Shown one piece after another: positions 1-8,621 of a DNA stretch of 64,000 nucleotides. The number at the start of each line of letters is the position of its first letter. Within the stretch, counting starts at the first letter, position 1. Position numbers and translations under genes: made by a program. Below the pieces are notes generated by a model. It ran no database searches, was not told the DNA's origin, and worked only from the letters and a program-made list of their open reading frames with translations. The stretch spans positions 62,001-126,000 of the forward strand of contig NZ_VORT01000003.1 in the NCBI RefSeq assembly GCF_007997155.1, in the 5' to 3' direction. The stretch comes from Aequorivita antarctica (lineage in GTDB: Bacteria; Bacteroidota; Bacteroidia; Flavobacteriales; Flavobacteriaceae).

Positions 1-776
1 ATAAGTACTGGACTGTTTTTATTGGTAACGTCTATGATATTAACTTTTTTGTTTCCACCAAAAGCTCCCACCAATATTTCATGCCCTTGATAATCTGGAT
101 CTGGACCGTCATACAGTACAACTTCGGCATCATGACAATAGCCCCAAGTTGACATGTTCCCTACCACTGTTGGGTTTGTAGGGTTACTATTTAAGTCTAA
201 AATTCTAGGGCCTCCACTATTTCTGTTTGAGCCTAATAAATATAAGTAACCCGTGTCTTCATTAATAATTACATTATGGGTAGTAGAAACGCCAGTATAT
301 AATCCATCGGTTGTAAATGTTCTCATACTTCCACCAATAGGACTTGTAGAGAGATTCCTAAGTCTTGTAAGATCAAAAATTTGAACTCCAAAACCCGAAC
401 TTTCACTTACCATATAGGCATAATTATTATATACCTTTACGTCATGCCACCAACTCGTTCTACCAGCAGTAGAGTTTAATTTTCCCAAAAATCGTGGACT
501 GGTCGGGGTTGAAATATCCACAAATGCGAGACCATCATTTAATGTTACTAATGCATACTCTTTATTATCTAACGGATCTGTCCAGCCCCATGAATCCTGA
601 GCTTCCATTGGGTTGCTTCCAGTATATGCTTTCCCGCCTAAGTTGGCAATACTTATATGTCCTTGCAGTGTAAGTCCATCACAAGGAAAACCATTCGCCA
701 TTCCACCAACACATGGGGTTTGCGAAAAAATAAATGGGGCACTAAGCATTAAAAAGAATTGTAATAATCGTTTCAT
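1..776 (-). CDS. Choice-of-anchor B / LVIVD-repeat exported protein (C-terminal part outside window)
   Basis: Start ATG is at 774-776 on the minus strand and the frame stays open to base 1, so about 258 residues are seen and the C-terminus is missing. The N-terminus MKRLLQFFLMLSAPFIFSQ is a signal peptide. The rest has the look of the choice-of-anchor B family: a CVGGMANGFPCDG segment, then propeller-like repeats such as ALVTLNDGLAFVDIS and GVQIFDLTRLRN, and the conserved HDAEVVLYDGPD stretch. Members are exported beta-propellers of unknown function that often end in a cell-surface anchor, here probably a T9SS domain beyond the window. The family call is by pattern; a role is not known. Confidence 0.75.
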   Translation of the reverse strand, partial: MKRLLQFFLMLSAPFIFSQTPCVGGMANGFPCDGLTLQGHISIANLGGKAYTGSNPMEAQDSWGWTDPLDNKEYALVTLNDGLAFVDISTPTSPRFLGKLNSTAGRTSWWHDVKVYNNYAYMVSESSGFGVQIFDLTRLRNLSTSPIGGSMRTFTTDGLYTGVSTTHNVIINEDTGYLYLLGSNRNSGGPRILDLNSNPTNPTVVGNMSTWGYCHDAEVVLYDGPDPDYQGHEILVGAFGGNKKVNIIDVTNKNSPVL

Positions 777-1146
777 AAATGTAGGTTTTGGGTATAACTA
801 ACTAAGAAAAAGTTGGATGAGTTGAGATTATTCGGTCATATAAATAAATTCTACATAAGGTAGGAACACAATTGACCAAGAAGAGAGTGGCGGCAATAGC
901 TGGCCACAACATAAGTAGGTTCATTTTCATAATCTGGGTTGTTGAAAATATGGTACAATAATAAAACATAATTCCGATAAAGTGCAAGTTTTTTGGATGA
1001 AAAGTTAAAATTTTTAAGAAACAACGCTCTAATTATCAGTCATTTCTTACAAAAGAAAGCTTTTACATTATAAATTTAAAGAAATACTGTATGGGAATAC
1101 CACAAAATTCTTAGAGACAACTGGTTTCATTAATTATATTTGCCTC
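777..1146. other. Divergent intergenic spacer, no gene recognised
   Basis: This 370-bp AT-rich spacer separates two divergent genes. A short minus-strand frame at 802-987 codes for a hydrophobic 61-residue peptide, but I see no family resemblance and no good start context. The only clear element is a -7 type motif at its right edge (1135-1142). Confidence 0.5.
1135..1142 (+). promoter_or_regulatory. Bacteroidota -7 element (TATATTTG)
   Basis: Matches the TAnnTTTG consensus exactly. It ends only 4 nt before the ATG at 1147, so transcription would start at or within the start codon (leaderless mRNA). A clear -33 element is not visible. Confidence 0.5.
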
Positions 1147-2070
1147 ATGCAACCTATCTTGACCCATTCCAATATCCCTTTAATGAAAATAGACCTTTCT
1201 AAACATGGAATTACGGGCTATTCTTTGGTTTTAAAACGAGAAGATTTATTACATCCTTTTGTTTCTGGCAATAAATTCAGAAAATTGAAGTATAATATTC
1301 TTGCGGCCAAAGAACAGAAACACAATACACTGCTCACATTCGGCGGGGCTTTTTCAAACCATATAGCTGCGGTAGCAGCTGCCGGTAAAGAATGGGGGTT
1401 TAAAACCATCGGCATCATACGCGGTGAGGAACTTGAACGTAAAATATCGGAAAATACAACACTTTCTTTTGCTGAAGAATGCGGAATGCAGTTGCATTTT
1501 ATTTCGCGTGAACATTATAGACATAAAGACGAAACTAAATTTCTCAATAATTTAAAAAATCAATATGAAGATTTTTATCTTTTACCCGAAGGCGGCACCA
1601 ACGCACTGGCAGTAAAAGGATGCGAAGAAATTTTGGGAGAAATAAACGACTCTTTTGATTATATCTGTGTTCCCATAGGCACAGGCGGCACCATGGCCGG
1701 CTTGGTAAAAGCATCAAATATAAACCAACAAGTTTTAGGGTTTTCAGCTTTAAAAGGAACCTTTCAAGCTTCTGAAATTGAAAAATATACTTCCAAAACC
1801 AATTTTGAAATCACAGATAAGTATTGTTTTGGTGGGTATGGCAAAATAGATATTGATTTGATACGTTTCATAAATGAGTTTAAAGAAAAGACCAACATTC
1901 CACTAGATCCGATCTATACCGGAAAAATGATGTATGGCATCATGGATCTACTAAAAAAGGGGTATTTCAAAGAAAATAGCCGTATTTTTGCAGTCCATAC
2001 TGGAGGCCTGCAAGGCATTGCCGGAATGAATCAAAAATTAAAAAAGAAAAATCTACCTATAATTGAATAA
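1147..2070 (+). CDS. PLP-dependent ACC deaminase / D-cysteine desulfhydrase family protein
   Basis: 307 residues of the tryptophan-synthase-beta-like fold. The PLP lysine is expected in SGNKFRK (K43); ALKREDLLHPF-type substrate-binding sequence precedes it (LVLKREDLLHPF), a GGAFSNHIAA loop follows, and VPIGTGGTMAGL is the phosphate-binding glycine loop. Family members open cyclopropane rings (ACC deaminase) or split D-cysteine to pyruvate, H2S and ammonia; sequence reading alone cannot separate them and D-cysteine desulfhydrase is the commoner activity. Cytosolic. The next gene begins 1 nt after the stop, so the two are probably co-transcribed although their functions are not obviously linked. 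Confidence 0.85.
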   Translation: MQPILTHSNIPLMKIDLSKHGITGYSLVLKREDLLHPFVSGNKFRKLKYNILAAKEQKHNTLLTFGGAFSNHIAAVAAAGKEWGFKTIGIIRGEELERKISENTTLSFAEECGMQLHFISREHYRHKDETKFLNNLKNQYEDFYLLPEGGTNALAVKGCEEILGEINDSFDYICVPIGTGGTMAGLVKASNINQQVLGFSALKGTFQASEIEKYTSKTNFEITDKYCFGGYGKIDIDLIRFINEFKEKTNIPLDPIYTGKMMYGIMDLLKKGYFKENSRIFAVHTGGLQGIAGMNQKLKKKNLPIIE

Positions 2071-2071
2071 A

Positions 2072-2908
2072 ATGATTGGCAGAATAGTTACCCTTCTACT
2101 TATATGTATAATTTGTTTTAGCAGTTGCAAATCGAAAAAAACGGCTGTCAAACACCGAAAAAAGCACAATACCGAAAGGGTTGTCAAGGTTAGGCAACCT
2201 ATAGAAGAAAAAAACACAAAGGCAGAAGAACCTGAGGTTGTAGTAGTACCCGTAAACATTCCTTACAGTGAGCGCGTAGCCAATTATATTAAGGAATACA
2301 GCGATATTGCAAAAGAAGAAATGCTTCAGTACGGAATTCCCGCCAGTATTACTCTTGCCCAAGGAATACTAGAAAGCGGCGCTGGAGCAGGCGAACTCAC
2401 TATGAAGGCCAACAATCACTTCGGAATTAAATGTCATACTGGCTGGGAAGGTGATAGTGTATATCACGATGATGATGAACGCGGGGAATGTTTCAGAAAA
2501 TACAAAGATCCAAAATACTCTTACAGAGATCATTCGTTGTTTTTAACCCAACGAAGCCGCTACCAAGATTTGTTCAAACTTCGGAAGGACGATTACAAAG
2601 GTTGGGCAAAAGGCCTGCGAAAAGCAGGTTACGCCACAGACCCCAAATATCCCGATAAACTTATTGGTATTATTGAACGCTATAATCTAGAGGCATATGA
2701 CAATGAGGTTTTGGGCAAAAAAGTGAACTACACAAAGTCCGATGATTCAAAAATAAGTACCTATACAGTGCAACCGGGCGACACGCTTTACAACATTTCA
2801 AGACGTTTTAATCTTACAGTCGAAACCTTAAAAGAATACAATGGATTAAAGAACAATGATTTAGCTATCGGCCAAATGCTTTATCTGCATGCTGTGAAAA
2901 ATCAGTAG
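2072..2908 (+). CDS. Glucosaminidase-domain lipoprotein with C-terminal LysM
   Basis: Start taken at ATG 2072, which gives the lipoprotein signal [19 protein letters not shown] (Cys about residue 19); a TTG three codons upstream is in frame but less likely. A basic and proline-rich linker is followed by a FlgJ/Bax-type N-acetylglucosaminidase domain (about residues 70-210) with the catalytic glutamate in [10 protein letters not shown] and the NNHFGIKCH motif. A LysM peptidoglycan-binding repeat closes the protein ([17 protein letters not shown]). It should trim peptidoglycan glycan strands from the periplasmic face of a membrane. It starts 1 nt after the PLP enzyme gene. Confidence 0.88.
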   Translation: MIGRIVTLLLICIICFSSCKSKKTAVKHRKKHNTERVVKVRQPIEEKNTKAEEPEVVVVPVNIPYSERVANYIKEYSDIAKEEMLQYGIPASITLAQGILESGAGAGELTMKANNHFGIKCHTGWEGDSVYHDDDERGECFRKYKDPKYSYRDHSLFLTQRSRYQDLFKLRKDDYKGWAKGLRKAGYATDPKYPDKLIGIIERYNLEAYDNEVLGKKVNYTKSDDSKISTYTVQPGDTLYNISRRFNLTVETLKEYNGLKNNDLAIGQMLYLHAVKNQ

Positions 2909-2960
2909 TAAAAGTCTTCAATGTTCAGTGTTCAAAATTAATAAATCCTCGAATCCAATT

Positions 2961-4256
2961 ATGAATTATCAAAGAAGTAGTGCGCTTTTCTCAGAAGCCC
3001 AAAAAGTTATTCCCGGCGGCGTCAACTCGCCTGTTCGCGCTTTTAAAGCCGTTGGCGGCACGCCTATTTTTGTTGAAGAGGCAAAAGGGGCTTACCTCTA
3101 TGATGTTGATGGCAACAAGCTGATTGATTATATTAATTCCTGGGGGCCAATGATTCTTGGCCATGCACACCAAACTGTGGTTAATGCCGTTGTTGAAAAA
3201 GCACAAAAAGGAACTTCCTTCGGGATGCCCACCGAAATTGAAACCGAAATCGCTGCGCTCGCAGTGGCTATGGTTCCGAATATTGACAAAATCCGTTTTG
3301 TAAACAGTGGAACCGAAGCTTGTATGAGTGCCGTTCGCTTGGCGAGAGGTTTTACCGGAAAGGATAAAATCATAAAATTCGCAGGTTGTTATCACGGACA
3401 TAGCGATTCTTTCTTAATTCAAGCAGGAAGTGGTGCCGTTACTTTCGGAACCCCTAACAGCCCAGGCGTTACCGAAGGAACTGCAAAAGACACGCTTTTG
3501 GCAAACTACAACGATCTAAAAAATGTGGAAGAAGTAATTGCCGCAAACAAAAACGAAATAGCTTGCATCATCCTGGAACCCGTTGCAGGAAATATGGGCT
3601 GCATCCCTCCTGTTAATGGTTTTTTGAAAGGCTTGCGAAAGCTCTGTAACGACAACAACATACTTCTAATTTTTGACGAAGTAATGACCGGTTTCAGGCT
3701 TGCCGCTGGGGGGGCTCAGGAATTATATGGTGTAAAAGCTGATATTGTAACCTTCGGAAAAGTGATAGGCGGTGGACTTCCTGTTGGTGCATTTGCAGCT
3801 AAAGCAGAAATAATGGATTATTTGGCGCCCATTGGCCCGGTTTACCAAGCGGGGACTTTAAGCGGAAATCCATTGGCGATGGCAGCTGGGCTGGCAATGT
3901 TGAAAGAGTTGAATGAAAACAAAGAAATTTTCAATTCAATAAATAAAAAAACAGCATACCTCCATAAAGGTTTGAATGAAGCGCTTACTTCAGCAAATGT
4001 GAAATTTACAATCAACAGAATTGGGTCTATGATTTCGGTACATTTCTCTGAAAAACCCGTTACCGACTTTGCATCTGCTGCCGAAGCTAACAACGAAAAT
4101 TTTAAAATATTCTTCCACGGATTGCTGAATGAGGGCATTTATATTGCGCCCAGTGCTTTTGAAACTTGGTTTATTTGTGATGCGCTGAGTTATGAAGATT
4201 TGGATGCAACGATTGCTGCTTGTGGGAACGTAGCGAAGACCTTAAATAGGGGTTAA
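2961..4256 (+). CDS. hemL: Glutamate-1-semialdehyde 2,1-aminomutase
   Basis: Converts glutamate-1-semialdehyde to 5-aminolevulinate, the C5-route entry to heme. Start set at ATG 2961 ([14 protein letters not shown]) because the family starts at this point; the upstream in-frame GTG would add 11 residues resembling nothing. With 431 residues the length is normal. Class III aminotransferase features are clear: [14 protein letters not shown]-type region, [16 protein letters not shown], the FDEVMTGFR aspartate (D239) that contacts the PLP nitrogen, and PLP lysine K267 in [12 protein letters not shown]. The spacer before it contains three heptad-like repeats (TTCAATG, TTCAGTG, TTCAAAA). Confidence 0.97.
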   Translation: MNYQRSSALFSEAQKVIPGGVNSPVRAFKAVGGTPIFVEEAKGAYLYDVDGNKLIDYINSWGPMILGHAHQTVVNAVVEKAQKGTSFGMPTEIETEIAALAVAMVPNIDKIRFVNSGTEACMSAVRLARGFTGKDKIIKFAGCYHGHSDSFLIQAGSGAVTFGTPNSPGVTEGTAKDTLLANYNDLKNVEEVIAANKNEIACIILEPVAGNMGCIPPVNGFLKGLRKLCNDNNILLIFDEVMTGFRLAAGGAQELYGVKADIVTFGKVIGGGLPVGAFAAKAEIMDYLAPIGPVYQAGTLSGNPLAMAAGLAMLKELNENKEIFNSINKKTAYLHKGLNEALTSANVKFTINRIGSMISVHFSEKPVTDFASAAEANNENFKIFFHGLLNEGIYIAPSAFETWFICDALSYEDLDATIAACGNVAKTLNRG

Positions 4257-4285
4257 AACCACAGAGGCACAGAGAGCGCAGAGCT
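4257..4285. repeat. CACAGAG-type short intergenic repeat
   Basis: Directly after the hemL stop there are three imperfect units built on CACAGAG / CGCAGAG spaced by 1-2 bases. Such strings recur in spacers of unrelated bacteria and have no assigned role. Confidence 0.45.
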
Positions 4286-4304
4286 AATTTCATTTTATAA
4301 AAAA

Positions 4305-4332
4305 AGACCCTTTCTAAGTTTAGAAAGGGTCT
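4305..4332 (-). terminator. Intrinsic terminator between hemL and 4355 gene
   Basis: A perfect 13-bp stem (AGACCCTTTCTAA with its complement) and a 2-nt gap. The A-run on its left is a T-run on the minus strand, so it best serves the minus-strand gene ending at 4355; it may also slow hemL transcripts. Confidence 0.8.
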
Positions 4333-4354
4333 CGATTTCAAATATAATTAATCA

Positions 4355-4702
4355 CTAATTATTCGTTTTGAGCCATTTGGCATACTGGTCTGCTGTCAAG
4401 GTTTTTTTCATTGATTCCTTTAACTGATCGTCCAATTTTTTCTTTTCGGCAACAACTGAAGCATCTTTAGCGTCTTTTCCATCCACATTTTTTTGATAGC
4501 CAACTTCTTTGGCTACAAGAGCTCTAAATACAGCGCGACCTTGGTCACCGTTTAGACCCAATGTTTCAGTAAGGTTTGCAGTTTCAGTTTTTGCAATCAC
4601 TTCTGGTCTGCTTTTATCTTGTGACAACTGTTGTGCAGAGCTTGTTTGAACGCCCATAAACATGGTTGCCGCAAATGCAAATACTGTTAGTCTGTTTTTC
4701 AT
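4355..4702 (-). CDS. Small exported helical protein of unknown function
   Basis: 115 residues with a signal peptide (MKNRLTVFAFAATMFMGVQTSSAQ). The mature part is predicted to be mostly helical and charged, with LGLNGDQGRAVFRALVAKE followed by KKLDDQLKESMKKTLTADQYAKWLK. The pattern of two helical hairpins with 'LT..QY.KW' resembles Spy/CpxP-like periplasmic proteins, and the downstream-oriented neighbour at 4790 shows the same ending (LTEEQMTKWELK). I infer that the two are distant paralogues in tandem, perhaps periplasmic stress chaperones, but no member of known function is recognised. Confidence 0.7.
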   Translation of the reverse strand: MKNRLTVFAFAATMFMGVQTSSAQQLSQDKSRPEVIAKTETANLTETLGLNGDQGRAVFRALVAKEVGYQKNVDGKDAKDASVVAEKKKLDDQLKESMKKTLTADQYAKWLKTNN

Positions 4703-4789
4703 TGTTTTAAGTTTTAAAGTTACTAATGTAACTATTTTGTATATAACTAAAACAATAACCGCACCAAAAGTGTGAATTTTAAGAATATT

Positions 4790-5218
4790 TTAATGCTGGC
4801 CTTTTCTTTCGGACTTTCCTTTAGCCTTTCTTTTATCGTGTCTCTGGGTTTGTTTAAGCTCCCATTTAGTCATTTGTTCTTCCGTAAGAATTTCTTTTAG
4901 CTCCTTCTTCATCGAAATACGACGGTCCAGCATAGCGCTTTTGGCTTCATACTTTTGGGCATCAGTCATTTCTTTCCTGTTTTCAGGACGTTCGGGTTTA
5001 TTATTTTCCGATTTTAGGATAAGTTGCTTCACTTTTTGCTGTTGGGAAGCATTAAGATCTAGAGCCAATGTCATTTCTTTCATCTTTAAATCTGCTCTTT
5101 GTTCTGGGGTGAGATTTGCTTTCATCTCTTTGCGGTTTTCTTTTCTTTCAGAATTCTTGTTCTGCGCATTTACTGCGAAAGTGGCCAAGGCCATAAAGAT
5201 TATCAATACTTTTTTCAT
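4790..5218 (-). CDS. Spy/CpxP-like (LTXXQ-type) exported protein
   Basis: 142 residues; signal peptide MKKVLIIFMALATFAVNAQ. The mature protein is very rich in K, E, Q and R and holds the repeated 'LTPEQRADLKMKEMTLALDL' and 'LTEEQMTKWE' motifs typical of Spy/CpxP-like periplasmic proteins found in Bacteroidota. In enterobacteria such proteins are ATP-independent periplasmic chaperones or envelope-stress modulators; the same role here is inference. It lies upstream of the similar smaller gene at 4355 on the same strand, 87 bp apart, so the pair may be one transcript. Confidence 0.7.
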   Translation of the reverse strand: MKKVLIIFMALATFAVNAQNKNSERKENRKEMKANLTPEQRADLKMKEMTLALDLNASQQQKVKQLILKSENNKPERPENRKEMTDAQKYEAKSAMLDRRISMKKELKEILTEEQMTKWELKQTQRHDKRKAKGKSERKGQH

Positions 5219-5548
5219 AATATTTTGTTTTTAAATGTTCAACATAACTATGACATTGAAAACCTGATTAGGTTTAATTTCCTAAAAATATTTTGCTGTA
5301 AGCAAAAAGATCTTCAAAACGTATTCTTTACTAACTGTAAGGGTTGGTTGCCTAAATAGCGGTTTTTTGATTTTGTAAAATGTGATAGATTTAACTTACT
5401 AAATATTGAATACCACCGCTCATATTTCTGGCAGGGATGCCAGACCCCTTATGCCAAAAAGGAGGAAAAATGTGGGAGGTGGTGTATTTAAAACAAAAAG
5501 GAACCGTTTTACAACGGTTCCTTTTCAATATAAACATAGTTTCTATAA
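5219..5548. other. Intergenic spacer with a terminator only
   Basis: A 330-bp spacer. An open frame on the plus strand at 5406-5675 runs into the protease gene antisense and looks like chance. The right part contains a strong hairpin (5496-5525) ending the protease gene. No RNA gene is recognised. Confidence 0.5.
5496..5525 (-). terminator. Intrinsic terminator of the secreted protease gene
   Basis: A 13-bp stem (AAAAGGAACCGTT and its complement) around TTAC. On the minus strand a T-run follows. It sits 24 bp past the stop of the gene at 5549. Confidence 0.8.
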
Positions 5549-7675
5549 TTATTTCACCACAAAACGCAATACATTGTTATGGTCTTCAAATTTCAACACA
5601 TACACGCCTAAAGTAAGATCAGAAATATTGATACTACTATTACTGGCATCAACGGTTTGTTGTTTTACTTTTTGACCAAGTATATTATAAATGGCAACAT
5701 TGTATTCTTCAGTTAAGTTTGATAACGAAATAGCTTCATCTGCCGGGTTTGGATAGATGGAAACACTTAGCAAAGCTTCGTTTTCATTTATTCCTACAGT
5801 TACACAAGGATCTGGTGCTGTTCCAGCATTTGGAACGTTTAGGTTACAAGCCCCATCTGCTGAAAAAGTAGCGGTAATGTTAATTGGCCCACCATCTGAT
5901 GGCATTTGTACGCCCACAAAAGTGTGTGGCGAAGTTAGGCCTCCCACAGGAACTGAAGCGGTTCCATCACCTGATAGGTCTAAGCTTCCAGTTGCTGGTG
6001 GGTTAACAAAGGTTATGGTAACATCTGCTGTAAAGAAGTCGTCACTGCCATCGCTAGGCGTGCCATTATCATTACACGGAGAGATGTTTGTAGTATTTAT
6101 AGCTGTAATATCACAAGCGTTAGGATCGCAAATATATACAGGCAATGTATATCCTCTTGCTTCAAACCTGTCAGTGAAAGCATCTATTTCGGCACAACTG
6201 TAGCCCATATCAATAGCTGCTTGTCTTACTGCAATTGCTGCGTTTTGTTGGTTAGTGCCACTATTGGTCATCCCAAGGCCTTCCCAAACTGCTGCGTCCA
6301 TTTTTTCTCTTCCAATGATTTCCCAAATTTCAAGAAGTACTGAAGCCCAGATTTGTCCGTCTGTATGGATAGAGCCAGTAAGCCCTCCAGGATACATTGC
6401 GCCATAATTGGTAACTCGACCTCCCCAAAATGGGTTGTGTCCGTCCCAGCCAAAAACCCAGAAATATTGTGTGTCTGAACTGTCCCAAAAGCCCGTGCTT
6501 CTTTTATAGGAATTTGCCCAATAGTCACCAGTTCCTTCACTTAAACCATTTACTTGGCTAAGATTTCCGTTGGTGATAAAGTCGTGAAGTCCGTGGCCCA
6601 ATTCATGGAGCACAACGTCCATATCTTCAGCGTCATCTACACCACCTTCTCCAAACTGGAGACTTCCGTTACTGTAAAAAGAGTTATCAGCACCATTGGC
6701 ACCGTGCGGATCGTAGCGAACCACTCCGCCATTGTAGATTGAAACCAAAGGAATTCCTAAATCATCATTGATGTAACGGAAACTTTTATCAATATGGTGA
6801 TAGCAGTTTGCAGCTTCAAAACCCTGCTCGTCACGCGTAAAACTAAAATCTGGTGAATTTTGGATAAATAAACCAGTGGAAGGCGAGCCCAATTCTGCTA
6901 TTTCCGTATAAGGGCCTCTTAGTCTGTAATTGGTCCCGTCAAATTCAATATCCAAAAGATTAACTGCTGTTCTTGCAGCATCAAGTTCGGCATTGGTTTG
7001 GTCATTATTATCCACATAATTTCCGCCATAAGTACTTCCCGTTTTTGTAAGTGGGTCCGGGTCAAAAACCATTGCTGTGCCTGTAGCCAGTACTGAAGGT
7101 CTGATTGGGTTTTTTATGTCTTTTGGATTGTGTTCTCCATCTTTTTTGTGGTAGATGGCAATATCTTTGGTGCTCAACACAGCTCCTGTTTTTGCATCAA
7201 CGATGGTTTCCCAGTTTCCCATGCGGAATTCAGACATTGTAGTTACTCTATATACCAGTTTGCTACTGCCTAATTTATTATACACATAAAGTTTTATGTC
7301 TTTCTGCGAAATATATCCCTCAATATTTAAAGCCGATTTAGCTGCGTTCAATGCAGCATTTTCAGAGATTGATGGGTTGGTGTCTATGGTTTCCACAGCG
7401 CTGTCAAAAGTACTAGCGTGGTAAGTAACTTGGTTGTTATTGGAAACGTGAACCGCAACCGAAGAATCAAAAACTTCCACTCCATTAACGGTGTGATAGA
7501 AACGAAATGTTTCACCGGAAGGACCAGAATGACTGTTCAGCATGGCGAAACTTTGATTTGTTTTGTTGACGGGCATATTGCTGTCCATCCATGTTTGCGC
7601 AACACTTTCCTTGTTTTGGGCAAAGAAAAGCTGCGTAAAACATAATAATAGCGAAGTGAATAATAGTCTTTTCAT
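5549..7675 (-). CDS. Secreted gluzincin metalloprotease (M4/M36-like) with T9SS type A tail
   Basis: Start set at ATG 7675 (MKRLLFTSLLLCFTQLFFAQ signal peptide); the open frame reaches further upstream but across its own promoter. 708 residues. An FTP/PepSY-type propeptide (GETFRFYHTVNGVEVFDSS, SALNIEG) precedes the catalytic domain with HELGH (H357) and a downstream GLSEGTGDYWA supplying the third zinc ligand. After the protease come a PKD-like or immunoglobulin-like stretch and a C-terminal type A sorting domain (SIYPNPADEAISLSNL ending in a valine-lysine tail). It should degrade extracellular protein after export by T9SS. Assignment to M36 rather than M4 is unsettled. Confidence 0.88.
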   Translation of the reverse strand: MKRLLFTSLLLCFTQLFFAQNKESVAQTWMDSNMPVNKTNQSFAMLNSHSGPSGETFRFYHTVNGVEVFDSSVAVHVSNNNQVTYHASTFDSAVETIDTNPSISENAALNAAKSALNIEGYISQKDIKLYVYNKLGSSKLVYRVTTMSEFRMGNWETIVDAKTGAVLSTKDIAIYHKKDGEHNPKDIKNPIRPSVLATGTAMVFDPDPLTKTGSTYGGNYVDNNDQTNAELDAARTAVNLLDIEFDGTNYRLRGPYTEIAELGSPSTGLFIQNSPDFSFTRDEQGFEAANCYHHIDKSFRYINDDLGIPLVSIYNGGVVRYDPHGANGADNSFYSNGSLQFGEGGVDDAEDMDVVLHELGHGLHDFITNGNLSQVNGLSEGTGDYWANSYKRSTGFWDSSDTQYFWVFGWDGHNPFWGGRVTNYGAMYPGGLTGSIHTDGQIWASVLLEIWEIIGREKMDAAVWEGLGMTNSGTNQQNAAIAVRQAAIDMGYSCAEIDAFTDRFEARGYTLPVYICDPNACDITAINTTNISPCNDNGTPSDGSDDFFTADVTITFVNPPATGSLDLSGDGTASVPVGGLTSPHTFVGVQMPSDGGPINITATFSADGACNLNVPNAGTAPDPCVTVGINENEALLSVSIYPNPADEAISLSNLTEEYNVAIYNILGQKVKQQTVDASNSSINISDLTLGVYVLKFEDHNNVLRFVVK

Positions 7676-7711
7676 AAAAAAAATTAAGTTTAGAATTTGT
7701 GAATAGGTTTC

Positions 7712-7742
7712 CAAATGTAATATTAATGGATTATAATTCAAA
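7712..7742 (-). promoter_or_regulatory. Complete -33/-7 promoter of the secreted protease
   Basis: On the minus strand TTTG (7739-7742) is followed after 19 bp by TACATTTG (7712-7719), the textbook Bacteroidota arrangement. The ATG at 7675 lies 37 nt further on. This is the best full promoter seen in the window. Confidence 0.7.
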
Positions 7743-7794
7743 GAATTCCGCCCAAAGTAATTTGAATAATTTATGGAATATCAAAATTAAACCC

Positions 7795-7835
7795 CATAAA
7801 AAAAGGAAACCACACTGCTGTAGTTTCCTTTTTAA
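7795..7835. terminator. Hairpin terminator, left copy bracketing the toxin-antitoxin pair
   Basis: Stem of AAAAAGGAAAC with its complement and oligo-A/oligo-T edges. It is 39/41 identical to the hairpin at 8563-8603. Two substitutions spoil one pair of the stem here. It probably terminates the antitoxin transcript. Confidence 0.75.
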
Positions 7836-7863
7836 GTTCGTTTATAGATGTCCAATTAAATTT

Positions 7864-8148
7864 TCAGACGGACATTGGATTTACTTGAATTTGTCCTCCA
7901 ATTGCTTTTAAAACTTTCATTATTGTAGCAAATTGAGGTTTGGCTCCATCAGATAATGCTTTGTATAAACTCGGTCTACTCAATCCTGTTTCTTCCGCTA
8001 TTTTTGTCATTCCTATAGCTTTGGCAATATGACCGATTGCACTAATTATATCTGCGTTATTTCCTTCTTCTAATACAGTATTGAGATATTCAGCAATCAT
8101 TTCTTTGTTATCTAAATAATCTGCTATGTCAAATTTTGAAGTTACCAT
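7864..8148 (-). CDS. HigA-like addiction-module antidote (XRE-type HTH)
   Basis: 94 residues. The core NADIISAIGHIAKAIGMTKIAEETGLSRPSLYKALSDGAKPQFATIMKVLKAIG is a helix-turn-helix of the 'putative addiction module antidote' kind: it neutralises the partner toxin and binds the operon operator. Gene order is toxin first, antitoxin second, 5 nt apart, as in HigBA-type modules. The pair is bracketed by near-identical hairpins at 7795-7835 and 8563-8603. Confidence 0.88.
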   Translation of the reverse strand: MVTSKFDIADYLDNKEMIAEYLNTVLEEGNNADIISAIGHIAKAIGMTKIAEETGLSRPSLYKALSDGAKPQFATIMKVLKAIGGQIQVNPMSV

Positions 8149-8153
8149 ATTTT

Positions 8154-8453
8154 CTATTTCTTTAATTTTTCTAAGATTTCTTTTGCTTTCGTAATGTCTT
8201 TTTGTTGCGTAGATTTATTTCCTCCAATTAGAAGTAAAATAATTTTTCCGTCTTTTTCTTTGAAGTAAACTCTGTATCCTTTTGCGTAATTCACTCGTAA
8301 CTCAATTATTCCGTTTCCAACAGCCTTACAATCACCAAAATGTCCGTCATTTTCAATTTTCTGAATTCTAAACAAGATTTTTGCCTTGGCTTTTAAGTCT
8401 TTTAACTTCCTAAGCCATTTATCAAATTCAGTTGTTTTCTCAATGAAAAACAT
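8154..8453 (-). CDS. RelE/ParE-superfamily toxin (HigB-like addiction module killer)
   Basis: 99 residues. The pattern F(I)EKTTEFDKWLRKLKDLKAKAKILFRI, then GDCKAVGNGIIELRVNYAKGYRVYF and IILLLIGGNKSTQQKDITKAKEI, is that of the 'addiction module killer protein' subgroup of RelE/ParE toxins, which usually cut mRNA at the ribosome. The arginine in YRVYF and the C-terminal K-rich helix are kept, so the toxin looks intact. It precedes its antitoxin on the minus strand. Confidence 0.88.
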   Translation of the reverse strand: MFFIEKTTEFDKWLRKLKDLKAKAKILFRIQKIENDGHFGDCKAVGNGIIELRVNYAKGYRVYFKEKDGKIILLLIGGNKSTQQKDITKAKEILEKLKK

Positions 8454-8459
8454 AAAATC

Positions 8460-8477
8460 TGTATCTACTTGGATACA
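8460..8477. promoter_or_regulatory. Palindromic operator of the toxin-antitoxin operon
   Basis: TGTATC-N6-GATACA, a perfect 6-bp inverted repeat, lies just upstream of the toxin ATG and touches the -7 element at 8476-8483. The position is right for binding by the antitoxin HTH and autorepression; this role is inferred. Confidence 0.6.
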
Positions 8478-8483
8478 AATTTA
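8476..8483 (-). promoter_or_regulatory. -7 element of the toxin-antitoxin operon
   Basis: TAAATTTG on the minus strand, 22 nt before the toxin ATG; it overlaps the operator palindrome by 2 bp. Confidence 0.55.
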
Positions 8484-8562
8484 CATTATTTTTTTGAATT
8501 ATTATAATTGAGATTACGTTTTCTAGCATATGGTTTGATGCACCACAACAAGGTGAGATTCT

Positions 8563-8603
8563 CATAAAAAAAGGAAACCACACTGTTGTGGTTTCCTTTT
8601 TAA
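8563..8603 (-). terminator. Terminator of lysS, right copy bracketing the toxin-antitoxin pair
   Basis: A perfect 15-bp stem (AAAAAGGAAACCACA and its complement) around CTGT, 18 bp past the lysS stop, with a T-run on the minus strand. The 41 bp are repeated with two changes at 7795-7835. Confidence 0.85.
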
Positions 8604-8621
8604 ATAAATTTAAAGAGGTTT

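Noticed and set aside
802-987. 61-residue hydrophobic open frame on the minus strand
   Set aside because: No family resemblance, weak start context, and it lies in a divergent promoter spacer. Kept as non-coding.
5406-5675. Plus-strand 89-residue frame overlapping the protease end
   Set aside because: It runs through the terminator hairpin and antisense into the sorting domain; composition is not protein-like.
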